A stretch of DNA of 64,000 bases, taken from positions 33,670,484-33,734,483 of the forward strand of contig CM062291.1 in NCBI GenBank assembly GCA_031216915.1, given 5' to 3'. A model generated the notes under the pieces. The model was not told the origin of the DNA, searched no databases, and saw only the letters and a list, made by a program, of their open reading frames with translations. Both the position numbers and the translations under genes were made by a program. Source of the DNA: Pictodentalium vernedei. Taxonomy: Eukaryota > Mollusca > Scaphopoda > Dentaliida > Dentaliidae. How positions within the stretch are numbered: the first letter of the stretch is position 1; the number at the start of each line of letters is the position of its first letter. This document shows, one piece after another, positions 34,699 to 46,161 of this stretch.

Positions 34699-34948
34699 TT
34701 AACTCTTTACCCAACGCAGACGATATCAAAATTTATTATTTTAAATATCATTTTTTTCAAATTTAAAAAAAAATTTCAACAAAACCATATCATGTGACTC
34801 CTCATTGGAACGAGCTCGACAAGCTCGTTCCAATGAGGGGTCACATGATATGGTTTTGTTGAAATTTTTTGAAAAATAATATTTTTTCAACTGCTGAATT
34901 TGCATATTACGGGGGCGGATGCAGGCAATTCATTAGACAAAGGGTTAA
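34699..34948. mobile_element. TTAA element, family B, well preserved
   Basis: TTAA-CTCTTTACCCAACGCAG to CATTAGACAAAGGG-TTAA. Loop GAGCTCGACAAGCTC. Confidence 0.87.
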
Positions 34949-35189
34949 GCAATTGGATCAGAAGCTTGAAAAATATTTTTAACATTTTTCCCATTACTCA
35001 TAATGTAAAAAAATGAGGTCCCCATGCCATCCTTGAATAAAACCCCAGGAGCTTGTTTTGAACAAACTTGTAAATCGTCCTTACAAAGATGTTATATATC
35101 AAACATAGAAATATTACGAGCAGTCATTTGGGAGAAAAAGACTTTTTTCTCTACTAATATATGCGGTTAAAAATCTGGCAACCCAGGTA

Positions 35190-35757
35190 TTTATTTATTG
35201 AGGTTTAATGACACTTTCAACATCCAGGGTCACCTCATATCAGGCAGGTTCCAATCCCACCTGCGGCAACCGCGTTGTATCCTTGGGCAAGACACTTCAC
35301 CCCGATTGCTTACAGGGGGGCACGATGACGCTGTGTACTTAGGCGTACTGCACGTCGATGGTGCGCATGTCTTCAACCAATCTAACCCTGCCTGTGCTGC
35401 GGTGCAGAGTTCAGAGTTACGATGTTGGGGAGCTGACAGCTGCTCGTCGTTGCTCGGTGGTTCTCTCCGGGTACTCCGGCTTCCTCCACCCGTAAAACTG
35501 TCACGGTCACGATTAGCCATTGTGCATAAGTATGTGACCTTAAACACCAATAAATATAAATAAATATCAGGCAGTTTTATGGGTGGAGGAAGCCTAAGTA
35601 CCCAGAGAGAACCATCGAGCAGTGGCAAGCAATGGTCAGACTCCTGAACCTACTAACTCTGCACAAGTAGGGTTAACATTGGTTGAAGGCAAGTGCATCA
35701 TCGACGTGCAGTATAGCGCACAGCACCACCTTGCCGCCACATGGGCTTGGAGTTAAA
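35190..35757 (-). mobile_element. SINE subfamily 2 interrupted by a second SINE
   Basis: Outer copy on the minus strand: the tail at 35190-35247 continues at 35575-35757. The gap is a plus-strand SINE. Confidence 0.85.
35248..35563 (+). mobile_element. SINE subfamily 1 nested in subfamily 2
   Basis: ATATCAGGCAG duplications at 35237-35247 and 35564-35574. 5'-truncated at box B (TTCCAATCCC) and ending CACCAATAAATATAAATA. Confidence 0.9.
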
Positions 35758-35763
35758 TAGGCC

Positions 35764-35839
35764 AAATAGTGGTCCTCGAGAAAGAACAGTCCATGCTCCA
35801 GAGGCATGTGGACTATTCTTCCTTGAGGACCACTATTTT
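35764..35839. repeat. Palindrome
   Basis: AAATAGTGGTCCTCGAGAAAG... pairs with ...CTTCCTTGAGGACCACTATTT. Confidence 0.8.
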
Positions 35840-36010
35840 GGTACAGTTAATGACATGCCATGTAATAATTATTGTATTATATCGAACAAACCAAGAAAGA
35901 ATCTCACTACCCATCAGAATTCTAAACCTAAGAATCGATTGCCTTTGCCCATGACAGGCATTTTCATTCTTTGACATAGAAATACTGAAACAGAATTCTG
36001 AAAAAATCTC

Positions 36011-36257
36011 TTAATCCTCAAGGACCTGGAGAGTTTTATACATTTTTCTCGGCACTTCGACAGTCTAAATCCTGTAGCCTTGCAGTTGTTTCTAGGCAAG
36101 TCTTGGCTGCCGAAATAGGCAGTCAATACTTGCCTAGAAACAACTACCAAGTCACTTAGAATGTAATTTGCAAGATTACACAGATGCGGCATGTCAGGGC
36201 ACCTGTTCTGTTGCAGATGAAAGGGATCAAGGTTGGAATTAGGCTCTTATGGGTTAA
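36011..36257. mobile_element. TTAA-bounded element with TCTAGGCAAGTCTTGG palindrome
   Basis: TTAATCCTCAAGGACCTG to GCTCTTATGGGTTAA. Palindrome GTTGTTTCTAGGCAAGTC and complement at 36083-36150. Shares flanking text (CACCTGTTCT) with 63795-64000. Confidence 0.72.
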
Positions 36258-36487
36258 ACAAGGGTGTTGATTTGAACAAACTTGAATCTGACATCCTTAG
36301 GGATGCTGTATATCAAATATCAAAAGATTCTAACTGATGAATCTGAACAAGAAAATTTTTGAAGAATTTTTTTCATATTGCACTAAGTTATTTGAATTTG
36401 TACAGATCCGCAATGGGTTACTGGAATTTTTAACAATAGTTACTGCTGGAAAAGGCCCATTAAATGATTTTGTTCAGTAATACTCAC

Positions 36488-36596
36488 AAGATGTATTCCT
36501 TGAAACTTCTTTCCCAATCATCTTCATTCACAAAAATGTAAATATGTATGCTAAACATAATAATAACAAAAACAATTGAGACTCCGGCAAATATTC
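36488..36596 (-). CDS. smo: Smoothened exon: TM6 and start of extracellular loop 3
   Basis: 109-bp exon, TTCTTCAG acceptor and GTGAGT donor. It encodes GIFAGVSIVFVIIMFSIH followed by IYIFVNEDDWERSFKEYIL. The WERSF.YIL block is diagnostic of SMO (human WERSFRDYVL). The residue aligned with human D473, a deep-pocket ligand contact and known drug-resistance position, is isoleucine; H470 is kept. Confidence 0.95.
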
Positions 36597-36784
36597 CTGA
36601 AGAATAAGAAAAAATATATGTAAATATATTAGACTTGAAGCATGTCAAAATCAACCAAATATAAGTGAAAACTACCCCATAATGTTTCACACTACTTATT
36701 TTGTCTTTCTTTCATAAAAAAAGTGCAATGCAAAAGATGGTGTATTTCCCCTCCACCAATACCATTGATGGAATATGACAAAGG

Positions 36785-37045
36785 CAAGCCTGGAAATAAG
36801 TAATCTGTCATTTGCAGAATGAGGTTCCCAGGGGGAATTTGCTGATGCTATCCCATACAGTGGGCTAGAATCCCACAATTTGTCCACTCAGTTCCTCTTT
36901 TTGTTTAGACTGGAGACCTTGATTCAGACTGTGGTTCCCAGATGGTAAATTTAGTAATGCTACCTTGCTGTGCAGGGTAGCATAACCAAATTCACCCTCT
37001 GGGGACCTCATTCTGCAATTGACTGTCTGCTTATTTCCAGGCTTG
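36785..37045. mobile_element. hAT-like foldback element
   Basis: CAAGCCTGGAAATAAG to TTATTTCCAGGCTTG, with perfect GACAAAGG duplications at 36777-36784 and 37046-37053. Confidence 0.9.
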
Positions 37046-37063
37046 GACAAAGGATATTATACA

Positions 37064-38035
37064 TGTTAACTAGAGGCTCTAAAGAGCCTGTAATCGCTCA
37101 CCTGGAACTACATATAAAAATGTGATTTTCCCATAGGCTTTCCATGGTAACTATGAGTTGCAATTGTTGCCATGTTTGCAACATTACATCAACCTTACAT
37201 GAGGATCATTGGTAGAATGTGTCCCAGTCCTCAGTTATGTGTTTCAAAACATTTAACTTTGTAGTTTCAGAGGGGAAGATTTTTGCAAAATCCATCAATC
37301 AGAATCAGAGAATGTCACTGGTGGCCATATTTTCCAACCAACGGGAACAAAGAGGATCATTTGTAGAGGGCCTCCTATAGACCATTCCTGCCAAGTTTGG
37401 TTCACGTCTGCTCAGTAGTTCCAGAGAGAAGATGAAAATGTGATTTTCCATACGGTTTCTATAGGAACTATAAGCCGCACTTGTGGCCATGTTTGCAACA
37501 CGATCAACATTAAATGAGGAACGTTGGTAGAGGGTGTCCCAGTCATCAACCATGCAAAGTTTCAAAACATTTGGCCCTGTGGTTTCAGAGAAGATTTTTC
37601 AAAAGCCACCAATCAGAATCAAAATATGCTTCTGGCAGCCATGTTTTTTTTATGCACGGTAACAAAATGAGTATCGTTTGTAGAGGACCTGCCATAGACT
37701 ATCCCTGCCAGGTTTGGTTCACATCAGCTCAGTAGTTCCGGAGAAGAAGATGAAAATGTGATTTCCCATAGGGTTTCTATAGTAATTATAAGCCACGATT
37801 GCAGCCATGTTTGCAACCTGATCAACATTAAATGACAATTATTGTTGGTAGAGGGTGTCTCAGTCATCAACCATGCAAAGTTTCAAAACATTTGGCCCTA
37901 TGGTTTCAGAGAGGATTTTTCAAAATCTACCAATCAGAATCAAAAACTGCTTCCGGCAACCATGTTTTTCGATGCACGGTAACAAAAATGAGAAGCATTT
38001 GTAGAAGACATCCCATAGATTATCACAATTCATTA
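37064..38035. repeat. ~317-bp tandem repeat with AGAGGCTCTAAAGAGCC head
   Basis: Begins CTAGAGGCTCTAAAGAGCC (a small hairpin) then TCGCTCACCTGG. Three units of GCCATGTTTGCAAC...CAGTAGTTCCRGAGA follow at about 317-bp spacing. The head resembles those of the AAGAGGCCCC elements at 47544 and after. The 3' end is unclear. Confidence 0.7.
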
Positions 38036-38340
38036 GAGATCCTTTATATACAGTTATTATAATGTGTGGAAATGAGAAAGTCAGTTGTTCTCGGTTTATG
38101 GAAATATAATGCAACTAAAACAGATTTATCCATGCAGAAGGTCAAGAGTTTCCCTTCATGGTAGACTCCAAATTTTTTTGAAAATTGTGCCTTTATAAGG
38201 TTTGTAAATACATGGAAAAGCACAGGTACAGTCAAGAGAAGAATTATACAATATTTCCATTTATGTAGTGTATTTATAATAGGTACAAAAGAAGAGAAAA
38301 CTATTTTTTTTTTTTTTTTTAAAACAATATTTTTATTTCA

Positions 38341-38378
38341 TCATTGAAATGGGGTTTGGCGAAAAACCCCATTTCAAA
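38341..38378. repeat. Short perfect palindrome
   Basis: TTGAAATGGGGTTTGGCG and AAAAACCCCATTTCAA. Confidence 0.7.
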
Positions 38379-38468
38379 CTATTTGACCTTGGGTGTGAAA
38401 GAGATGGAATCCAAACACTTATGACACAAAAAGGATACAGTCCAACTAAATATTTGTGTAAATGGTGT

Positions 38469-38860
38469 TTAAAGCCCCACAAAGTAGATAATTTTTTGTA
38501 AAATTGTATCTGAGTGGGCGTTTTATTTTATTTTCGTAATTATTTCTTTGCCATCAAAAATTCATATTCTTGGTTTGTTTTATGTTTTAAGCCTCATAAT
38601 CTACAGAATAGCATGGGTGGTGGTGTATTTTATCCATTGAGTGCAAGAAGGCTTTGCAATGCTAAAGCATTGCAAAGCTTTCTTGCACTCAAGGGACAAA
38701 TTTATCAATTTTACTAACTTGGGTAAAATATAAGAGATAAAACCATTTAATTTTTATTTTTTTAAGTTTGCATTGGTTATAAAAAGACAGCATGCAGCAG
38801 CCAAAAGTACCATGTGGGAGGGTCTGAGAAACAGATTTTTAACTTTTTTAGCTCAAATAT
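38469..38860. repeat. Dispersed repeat with central palindrome, copy 2
   Basis: Pair of 17497-17895, same orientation. Palindrome GTGCAAGAAGGCTTTGCAAT with complement at 38641-38689. Confidence 0.75.
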
Positions 38861-39105
38861 AACTTTATTATGATTCAATTTGTTATGAATCGATATTGAA
38901 AAAAAGTGTTGAACGAAGATATTTTGGGGAGTTTTATTTTTCATTAATCTAAAATGTGTAATTAATTTTTGAGACAAACAATGTGCTATATAATCAACAA
39001 TTTTTCATAGAGCAGTATTTCTTGGCACCCTCCATACCACATGAATGCCAAATCTAACAACTACAATCAACATTCAACTGAAATATTTGAAATATATACA
39101 CTTAC

Positions 39106-39198
39106 CTAATCGAATTATGGTTTCTTTGATTTTAGAAATAGCTTTTTCACTAACATTTTCAGGTTTATTTTTCAATATGTTACTGAGAGTCTGGAGAC
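39106..39198 (-). CDS. smo: Smoothened exon: intracellular loop 3
   Basis: 93-bp exon, ATTCACAG acceptor and GTAAGT donor. It completes a glycine codon with the previous exon and encodes a loop ending VSEKAISKIKETIIRLG. Human SMO has LLSEKAASKINETMLRLG here. The arginine corresponds to human R451, which packs on W535 of TM7 in the inactive receptor; both are kept in this protein. The exon is short, and its local ORF continues into flanking intron, so it is easily missed without splicing. Confidence 0.95.
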
Positions 39199-39564
39199 CT
39201 GTGAATAAAATCATATGACAATGACAATCAAAGATATTATGATATGAGTATTTCATGAACTTAAAATTAACTTTTTCTCAATGCAATTAAAATAACAAAA
39301 ATGAAAAAATAAATGGGAAGCAAACTGAGAGCAGGCCTGAAAATAAAGGCCTTATATTGTAACATGTTGGCAGGTTACAGTATATTGCATGATGGTAACC
39401 CAAAGGAAAAAAGATGGTGTCATGCTTCTCTGCCTTCTCTGTTTTCACTTTGCCAGTCATACTATTTTACGTCTTAACGGGTTTCCTACCAAAATAAATA
39501 TCAACAACTTACATGTGGTCTCGTTTTGATCTCACATTAGTTATTTATTTTGGCAGAAATTTTT

Positions 39565-39804
39565 TTAACCCTTTACCCAATGAAACGGCCAAAACCGGCC
39601 AGTGCTATTCTCAGAAATCACCAATCAATTTTCATTTTTTGTCTCAAAAACATAGGTTATGACCCCTCTTTGGAACGAGCTCGCCGAGCTCGTTCCAACG
39701 AGGGGTCACAACCTATGTTTTTGAGACAAAAATTGAAAAAAATTAGTCGTTCAAAAATTTTTTTTCCAAGTGTCGTCTGCTTTCCATGTTAGATAAAAGG
39801 TTAA
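39565..39804. mobile_element. TTAA element, family A
   Basis: TTAA-CCCTTTACCCAATGAAAC to TGTTAGATAAAAGG-TTAA. Loop GAGCTCGCCGAGCTC. Confidence 0.86.
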
Positions 39805-40317
39805 GATGGAAATAGCATGTCATTCTATCCATATGTGCACACACTTCTCAACCTTGGAGTAGAGATTTCAACCTTGGAGTAGAGATAGTTCTGAAAGGTT
39901 GTCAGATCTTCTGGTAAAACATGCAAGATAAGTAATTAATAAAGTTATGTTGTATTACTTTGTTGTAACCTGTAGTTAAGTAGCATATTTTACAATTGTC
40001 GTAAACCACACATAACCTAAACTATTGTTTGCAGGCTATTTCCAGGTCTGTGAGAGAAAGTCATTGTAATTCTCTCATGAAATAAAACATGTGTAATCTG
40101 TGTATAATATATACCCAAAACGTAACGATGTGTACATGTGTTCGACAAAATGGCATGAGTGCCAGGATGGAAGGATAGAACAAGAGGCATAGCCTCAAGT
40201 TCTAGCCTTCTGTGATGGCATGAGTGCCGTATTGATGAACGCATTCACACATCATGGTGTTCTGTCCTTATTACATGCCTTATATGCTGATGATATGCAC
40301 ACTTTTCGCGACAATCC

Positions 40318-40927
40318 AAATTTATTACTTTCCAAAGTGTGGTTTACTAGGATTTCTGGGTTTGATTATAAACGATAACTTCACAAGTGAAGTATGCAAT
40401 CAACAATTGAGTCATGTATCCGTGCATGCAAACGAAGATGCTTTGCCATAAGTGTAATGGAGACTTCATTGTTTTTTGTTTTTTTAACCCTTTACCTAAG
40501 ATGAAAAGCAGACGACAATTGCAAAAAATAGCTATTATTTTCATTTTTTGTCTCAAAAACATAGGTTATGACCTCTCATTGGAACGAGCTTGATGAGCTC
40601 ATTCCAATGAGGGGTCATAACCTATGTTTTAGAGACAAAAAATGAAAAAATAATGAAAATTAATTGGCGATTTTTTTAGAATATCGCTGGCTGGTTATAC
40701 TGTTAGGTAAAGGGTTAAATAATATAATTATCGTTAATAATGAAAAGTAATAAACAGAGAAATCACTTGACTGGACTGGTTACGTGAAATAATTCATTTG
40801 AGGCGAGGGACTATATTGTAAAACACTCGTGCACATTCGCGCACTCATGTTTGTACAACGTCCCTCACCTCTCATGAATTATTTAACGTAACCAGTACAG
40901 TCAAGTGATTACTCTCTATTACTTTCC
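40318..40927. repeat. ~610-bp unit, inverted copy of 54789-55398
   Basis: Contains a family A TTAA element and a ~150-bp palindrome (CACTTGACTGGACTGGTTAC..., 40768-40912). The whole unit reappears in opposite orientation 14 kb away with the TTAA element at the same place. Confidence 0.88.
40494..40718. mobile_element. TTAA element, family A, inside the inverted unit
   Basis: TTAA-CCCTTTACCTAAGATG to TGTTAGGTAAAGGG-TTAA. Confidence 0.86.
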
Positions 40928-40949
40928 TTCCACACCTCTGTTGAACTGA

Positions 40950-42240
40950 TTGCGACATGGCCACTCTTTGGCAAAGTTTTCTCATCTCCCTTACTCTCTT
41001 CCTCAATCCGTTTGATTAATTCGGATTCCCAAGCAATAAAATATTCTATAATCCATTTTATTGGTGTTTAAGGTCAGTTTTAATCTGTGGCCAACTAATA
41101 TTATGACCGCAGCATGGGTAGTCAGTCAAGTTTAGCCAATTGTTTATACCAAGACGCTGCCCTCTACCGAAGGTTTCCCTGCATTAACGTGGGTATAGGC
41201 ATCCATTCGTCAGTTTGTGTGTCCGTTCCAAACATTTATACGCAACTTGTTTCACGCTTTGTATTGGATATTTTTTTAATATTCTGTACGATGAATAACC
41301 GTGACATGACCTTGCACATTGGCCTTGTGTTTGACCTACGACATATTACTGTACTTGATTTTCAAAACCTTTTGTTATTACTCTCTATTGAATATTTACA
41401 ACATATTTCAGTTATTATTGACAAAAAACATTTGATATTCGAAAGTTGATTCTGAACACCATGATATTTGATGAAGTGAAAGTTGTTATGCTGTAACTAC
41501 AGTCACAGAGCAACAGCTTTCATGTCATCAAACATCACTGATGCAAGAGTTATTACATTGATTGACCTGATGTCATCTTAAGGGGGGGGGGGGGGAGGGG
41601 GGGCAAATGAAGTTGCGACATTTTTGTTAGCATTGCTGCCAGAAAATGTTAGGTAAAGGGATCCAAAATGTAAGTTGTGATGTATGCAAATTGCATGATT
41701 AGATATGATACATGCATATAGTAATATTTTAGATATGATTATTATGATCCCTGATGAGTCTGGAGGTGGGATGGGGAAATCTCACCCTCGGGGCAAGATA
41801 TTTGAACCAGACCCAGGGCTTGAGACTCATCGAGGATGAATTTTCTTCCTCCACCATGCAGCGATTACCTTAGTCAGAGGTAATCGAGAGTCACATGCTG
41901 ACTCAATCAACTCATCAACTCATTTTGTTTTCGTTGTTTTGAGAAACTGATGACACCATTGGAAAGAGCATGCACAAGTTATGTATATACCAAAGGTATA
42001 TACCACAAAATCAATTAGGAACGGTGGCAGCTTGAGGGTTGAAGAGTTTTAGAGCATCGAACTTTGATCACACTGCATTCCGATGATGTCAATATGAATT
42101 AGTTGGTAGCAAGAAACTGATACGATATGCATAACGTCATAATAACGTTATAAATGTATAACGTCACGTGGGTGGGGTGGGATACATCTGTCTCTTCCTG
42201 CTATCTCACCCTGGACACACGTATGTTACACATGTAGTGG
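40950..42240. other. smo intron, largely unique
   Basis: Includes a G run (41582-41605), a solitary TTAA-element end (GTTAGGTAAAGGG, 41648) and ATATGATACATGCATA microsatellite-like text near 41700. No exon is recognised. Confidence 0.5.
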
Positions 42241-42269
42241 GGGGAGAAATATGCATACAGCAACATTGT

Positions 42270-42622
42270 TTATTTGTTTCATAAGGGGTTTAACAACACT
42301 TTTAACAATCAGGGTCGCATCACTTAAGACAGTTTTACAAGTGGAGGAAATCAGAACACCTGGAGAGAATCAATGAGCAGTGGTGAGCAGCTGTCAGACT
42401 CCCCATTGTACTAACTCTAAACAAACCGAATTAGCGGCGATGAAGGCAAGTTCACCATCAATATAATGTATGCTCAGAACACTGTGTTACCATGTCTTCA
42501 TGTGGGCAATAGGGATTAAGTGTCGGGTCCAAGGACACAATGCAGTTAACACTGGTAAGGATTAACTGTTGACCTTTCGGTTTGAAATTCAGTGCTCTAA
42601 ACAACTGAGCCACAGTGCTGCC
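42270..42622 (-). mobile_element. Old SINE, subfamily 2
   Basis: Degenerate minus-strand copy with recognisable core (GTCCTTGGACCCGACACTTA) and head GGCTCAGTTGTTTAGAGC. It lies in the AGATATGATATATGCAT minisatellite. Confidence 0.78.
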
Positions 42623-42624
42623 AT

Positions 42625-42903
42625 ACAGTAACATTAGATATGACATATGCATTCATCAACATTAGATATGATATATGTATCAGTGCATTAGATATCATAT
42701 CAGCCTACAGTAACATTAGATATGATATATGCATACAGTAACTTTAGATATGAAATATGCATACAGTAACAATATCAAAAGATATGATATATGTATCAGT
42801 GCATTAGATATCATATCAGCATACAGTAACATTAGATATGATATATGCATACAGTAACTTTAGATATGAAATATGCATACAGTAACAATAGATATGACAT
42901 ATG
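42625..42903. repeat. ~28-31-bp minisatellite
   Basis: Units of CATACAGTAACATTAGATAT; the array resumes at 43224 after a hAT-like insertion. Confidence 0.85.
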
Positions 42904-43215
42904 CAAGCCTGGAAATAAGCAATCTGTCATTTGCAGAATGAGGTCCCCAGAGGGTGAATTTGCTGATGCTATCCCATACAGTCGGCCAATTTATCCTCTG
43001 GATACCTCTTTCTGTTTAGACTTGAGACCTTGATTCAGATTGAGGTTCACAGAGGTAAATTTAGTGATGCTACCCTGCTGTGCAGGGTAGCATCACCAAA
43101 TTCACCCTCTGAGGTCCTCATTCTGAAGAAGACAGTCTGCTTATTTTCAAGCCTGTTAATTCGAGGTGAGTATGACCTCATTTTGCAGATTGCAGTCTGC
43201 TTATTTCCAGTCTTG
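42904..43215. mobile_element. hAT-like foldback element with duplicated right arm
   Basis: Perfect GACATATG duplications (42896-42903, 43216-43223). After the normal right end near 43160 a second partial right arm follows (GACCTCATTTTGCAGATTGC...CCAGTCTTG). Confidence 0.88.
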
Positions 43216-43549
43216 GACATATGTATACAGTAACATTAGATGATTCAGAAACTACATCAAAGTAAAAGAATGTTGTACTTTTATATTCAGGCAGGAATGA
43301 TGGAACACACCTAAAATAATAAAAAAAATCATACTTACAGGTTGATAGATATTTTTATTTAACGGTATAAACATCAAATGCAAATACATCGAGTGAAAAA
43401 AAAAAACAAGTTAATTAATAACAATCTGCTTACACCATAAGGAGATAAGGTTGTCTCCCAGCCATCCCTTATATGGCTGCAAACTGTTGACTGCTCCTCT
43501 CTCATAGAAAGATTTTGAAAAAAACAAAATAGGAATACATGCCACTCAC

Positions 43550-43673
43550 CTTTTATAAGGAAGTACAGACCAGCACCGAGTATTATAGTTATTGGTAATA
43601 GCACAAACACTACTCTGACTGCATGGCTTCTGTAACCAATAAAACAAATTCCACTCATCGAATCACCATCCAC
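43550..43673 (-). CDS. smo: Smoothened exon: extracellular loop 2 and TM5
   Basis: 124-bp exon with a TTGCAG acceptor and a GTGAGT donor; starts in phase 0 and leaves one base. It encodes VDGDSMSGICFIGYRSHAVR followed by a hydrophobic TM5 ending YFLIKG. The loop holds equivalents of human D384, C390, Y394 and R400 at the upper ligand pocket; human K395 is Arg here. C390 would form the disulfide to TM3. Confidence 0.96.
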
Positions 43674-44163
43674 CTGCAATCAAAGTCTTTAAACATTATT
43701 ATTACCACTTTGCAGGGCGTTTCCTACTGCATTAATGTCGATTTAACGGGCAATCATATCCTCTATTGCTCAGTAGTCACGTGATAGGAGGGCCACTAAT
43801 GGAAAACAAAATTCATTATCGGCCCTCTTGTCACGTGACGTCTTTTAGAATTGAAAATTTAGAAATGAGGCGAGAACTCGCAAGGAAAAGTTGATGCTTT
43901 CGCCATGTTGCGGTCTTGTTGATCGACAGCAACAGAAACAAATGACACATGGCCATGTTGTCAGTTGTAGCCATTTTCCATGGCAACCGATTCGTCATCT
44001 TTATTGCGTGCATTACCTCCCTCGCTGGAAGTGGAAGACGGAATTTTTTTAAACGTGGTCCCAAATAAAATGTTTCTGTTTTATTAAATTTTGTGTCTTT
44101 TGATTGCTGGGATATCATTTTGGAAATGTGTAAAATTACAAATTACCTAGTGGTAATAATAGT

Positions 44164-44311
44164 AATAACATGATTGTTGTCGGGCATAATGGTTCGTGAG
44201 TGGCCCTGCATCGATGTTGAACAGCCCTTGGGCTTATTAATAAACCCTCGGGCTGTTCAACATCGATGCAGGGCCGCTCATGAACCATAATGCCCTCCAA
44301 AATCATGTTAT
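44164..44311. repeat. Long palindrome (~65-bp arms)
   Basis: GGCATAATGGTTCGTGAG..., ...CTCATGAACCATAATGCC, with inner arms CATCGATGTTGAACAGCCC. Confidence 0.86.
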
Positions 44312-44479
44312 TGTTTAATTATTTTTATTACATAATCACCATCAAATACCTCATTACAGAAAATATCATTCACAACATGTCTAATATAGTAATGACGTCT
44401 GAAGTCAACGCCGATGTCGTCACATTGTGATTGAATTGGTTCCGAAAGTAGAATTAAATTAATCTTCTCTTATATTTCA

Positions 44480-44735
44480 TTAATTGTTTACCTAATACAA
44501 ATAGCAGACGACAATTTAAAAAATAGAAACATTTCCTGAATAACGAAACATTCTATTTTTTTGCCTTGGAAACATAGCTTATGACACCTCATTGGAATGA
44601 GCTTGAAAAGCTCATTCCAATGAGTGGTCATATGCTATGTTTCCAAGGCAAAGATGAAAAAAATAATAAAATTTGTTAAGTGATTTTTGTAAATATCGCT
44701 TGCCAGTTTAGTCATTACGTTACGTAAAAGTTTAA
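44480..44735. mobile_element. TTAA element, family C
   Basis: TTAATTGTTTACCTAATAC to TTACGTAAAAGTTTAAA. Core GCCTTGGAAACATAGC and complement. Confidence 0.82.
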
Positions 44736-44772
44736 ATTACACATTATGTGATAAAAAGTAGCTCAAATTTGT

Positions 44773-44893
44773 CATGATTTGACATGAAATTTCTGAACCT
44801 TGTCCATTAAAATCGATCAGAGCCTCAGTAAACGTTGGCTCAGGTCGATTTTAATGAACTCGGTACAGAAATTTCATATGAAATCGTGACACA
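44773..44893. repeat. Long palindrome
   Basis: GTCATGATTTGACATGAAATTTC... pairs with ...GAAATTTCATATGAAATCGTGAC; inner arms CATTAAAATCGA. Confidence 0.83.
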
Positions 44894-44969
44894 AGAGAGA
44901 TCCTCTAGTTTGGCATTTCAACATATGAGCAAATGAATACCAGACATAATATCGAATTTCAGGATACAA

Positions 44970-45068
44970 TTTTTTCCCATAATGCAACTAGGAATACAAA
45001 GAATTCAATCTTGTTTAAATGAACTCTCTGAATTGGTTAAATTCCTTGTTGCATTATGGGAAAAATTG
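44970..45068. repeat. CCCATAATGCAAC palindrome, copy 1
   Basis: CAATTTTTTCCCATAATGC... and ...GCATTATGGGAAAAATTG. Same family as 45163-45373. Confidence 0.82.
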
Positions 45069-45162
45069 TTACTTGAAAATTATGGTATTAAGACACCAGT
45101 GTAAGGGTGTTAAGTGATCTTAATATTATTTAATTGAGATTAAGTTGTCCAAGCAGAGAGCA

Positions 45163-45373
45163 TTAACTCCCTTCACTCTGATGGCAAAACATCCAAATAT
45201 CAAGTAGCCATTTTTCCCATAATGCAACTGGAAATTTAACCAATTCAATCTTGTTTGACAGAGCTCAATGAGCTCTGTCAAACAAGACTGAATTGGTTAA
45301 ATTTCTAGTTGCATTATGGGAAAAATTTGCACCTTGAACATTAGATATTTCGACATCAGTGTGCAAGGGTTAA
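45163..45373. mobile_element. TTAA element with CCCATAATGCAAC palindrome
   Basis: TTAACTCCCTTCACTCTGATG to CATCAGTGTGCAAGGG-TTAA. The palindrome (45209-45333) has about 60-bp arms centred on GAGCTCAATGAGCTC. Confidence 0.85.
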
Positions 45374-45870
45374 GGTAGAAGACAAAAGTACAGATTATAA
45401 AGAAAAGACCATGAAGGACAGCCAACATCCCCTTCCATCTCTCACCTCAAACAGAATAATAATACACTATAGACTGAGACTTAGTTGTAGCAATCTTCAG
45501 CAACATTTGTTTAACACATACATTTCAGTTACTCTTGAGTGCCTAATAATCATACATGTATGATTATTCTTTTTCAAACAAAATTCCCGCCTAAATGATC
45601 CTTATTTGGCCCTGTTTGATTATTAATTTTCAGCAATCGAATGTGCAGAGCGGCTGCTCATCTCAAGAAGTTCACCAAAACAAACTAGTAAGGTACATGT
45701 ACAAGCAAACACAGGATGCAATGGAAATGTTAATGGGTAGAGATCTGGAAGCAAATATTTAGGCCTTATACTAAAGTACTGCTACCATAACTTTAAGACC
45801 TAGTACCCAGTGGATGTGCTTCATACCATCACTGAAACAGAATTAATTAGTCTATAAGGTTTTGCCTTGG

Positions 45871-45921
45871 TGCAATTTATGGGAGAGTGCCTACAGGCAC
45901 TCTCCCATAAATTGCAGCAAG
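45871..45921. repeat. CAATTTATGGGAGAGTG palindrome, copy 1
   Basis: TGCAATTTATGGGAGAGTGCC and complement. Relatives at 49264-49310 and 61560-61608. Confidence 0.82.
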
Positions 45922-46161
45922 TCAAATCCATGTGAAAATTATGATAACCGAAAGTAATTTAGCCCGTCACCACTTCAAGAGCATCAGACATCTGAAAACG
46001 GTTCAGAGCATAGCGGTTGGCTCACATCTTGGAATTTTCCACCCTATACTATTATTCAACCCTGTACTATTATTAATTTTCAGGAAATTTTCCACCCTGT
46101 ACTATTATTTTGCCCTGTACTATTATTAGGCACTCGAGAGTACTCCATTTTGTACCCACGG

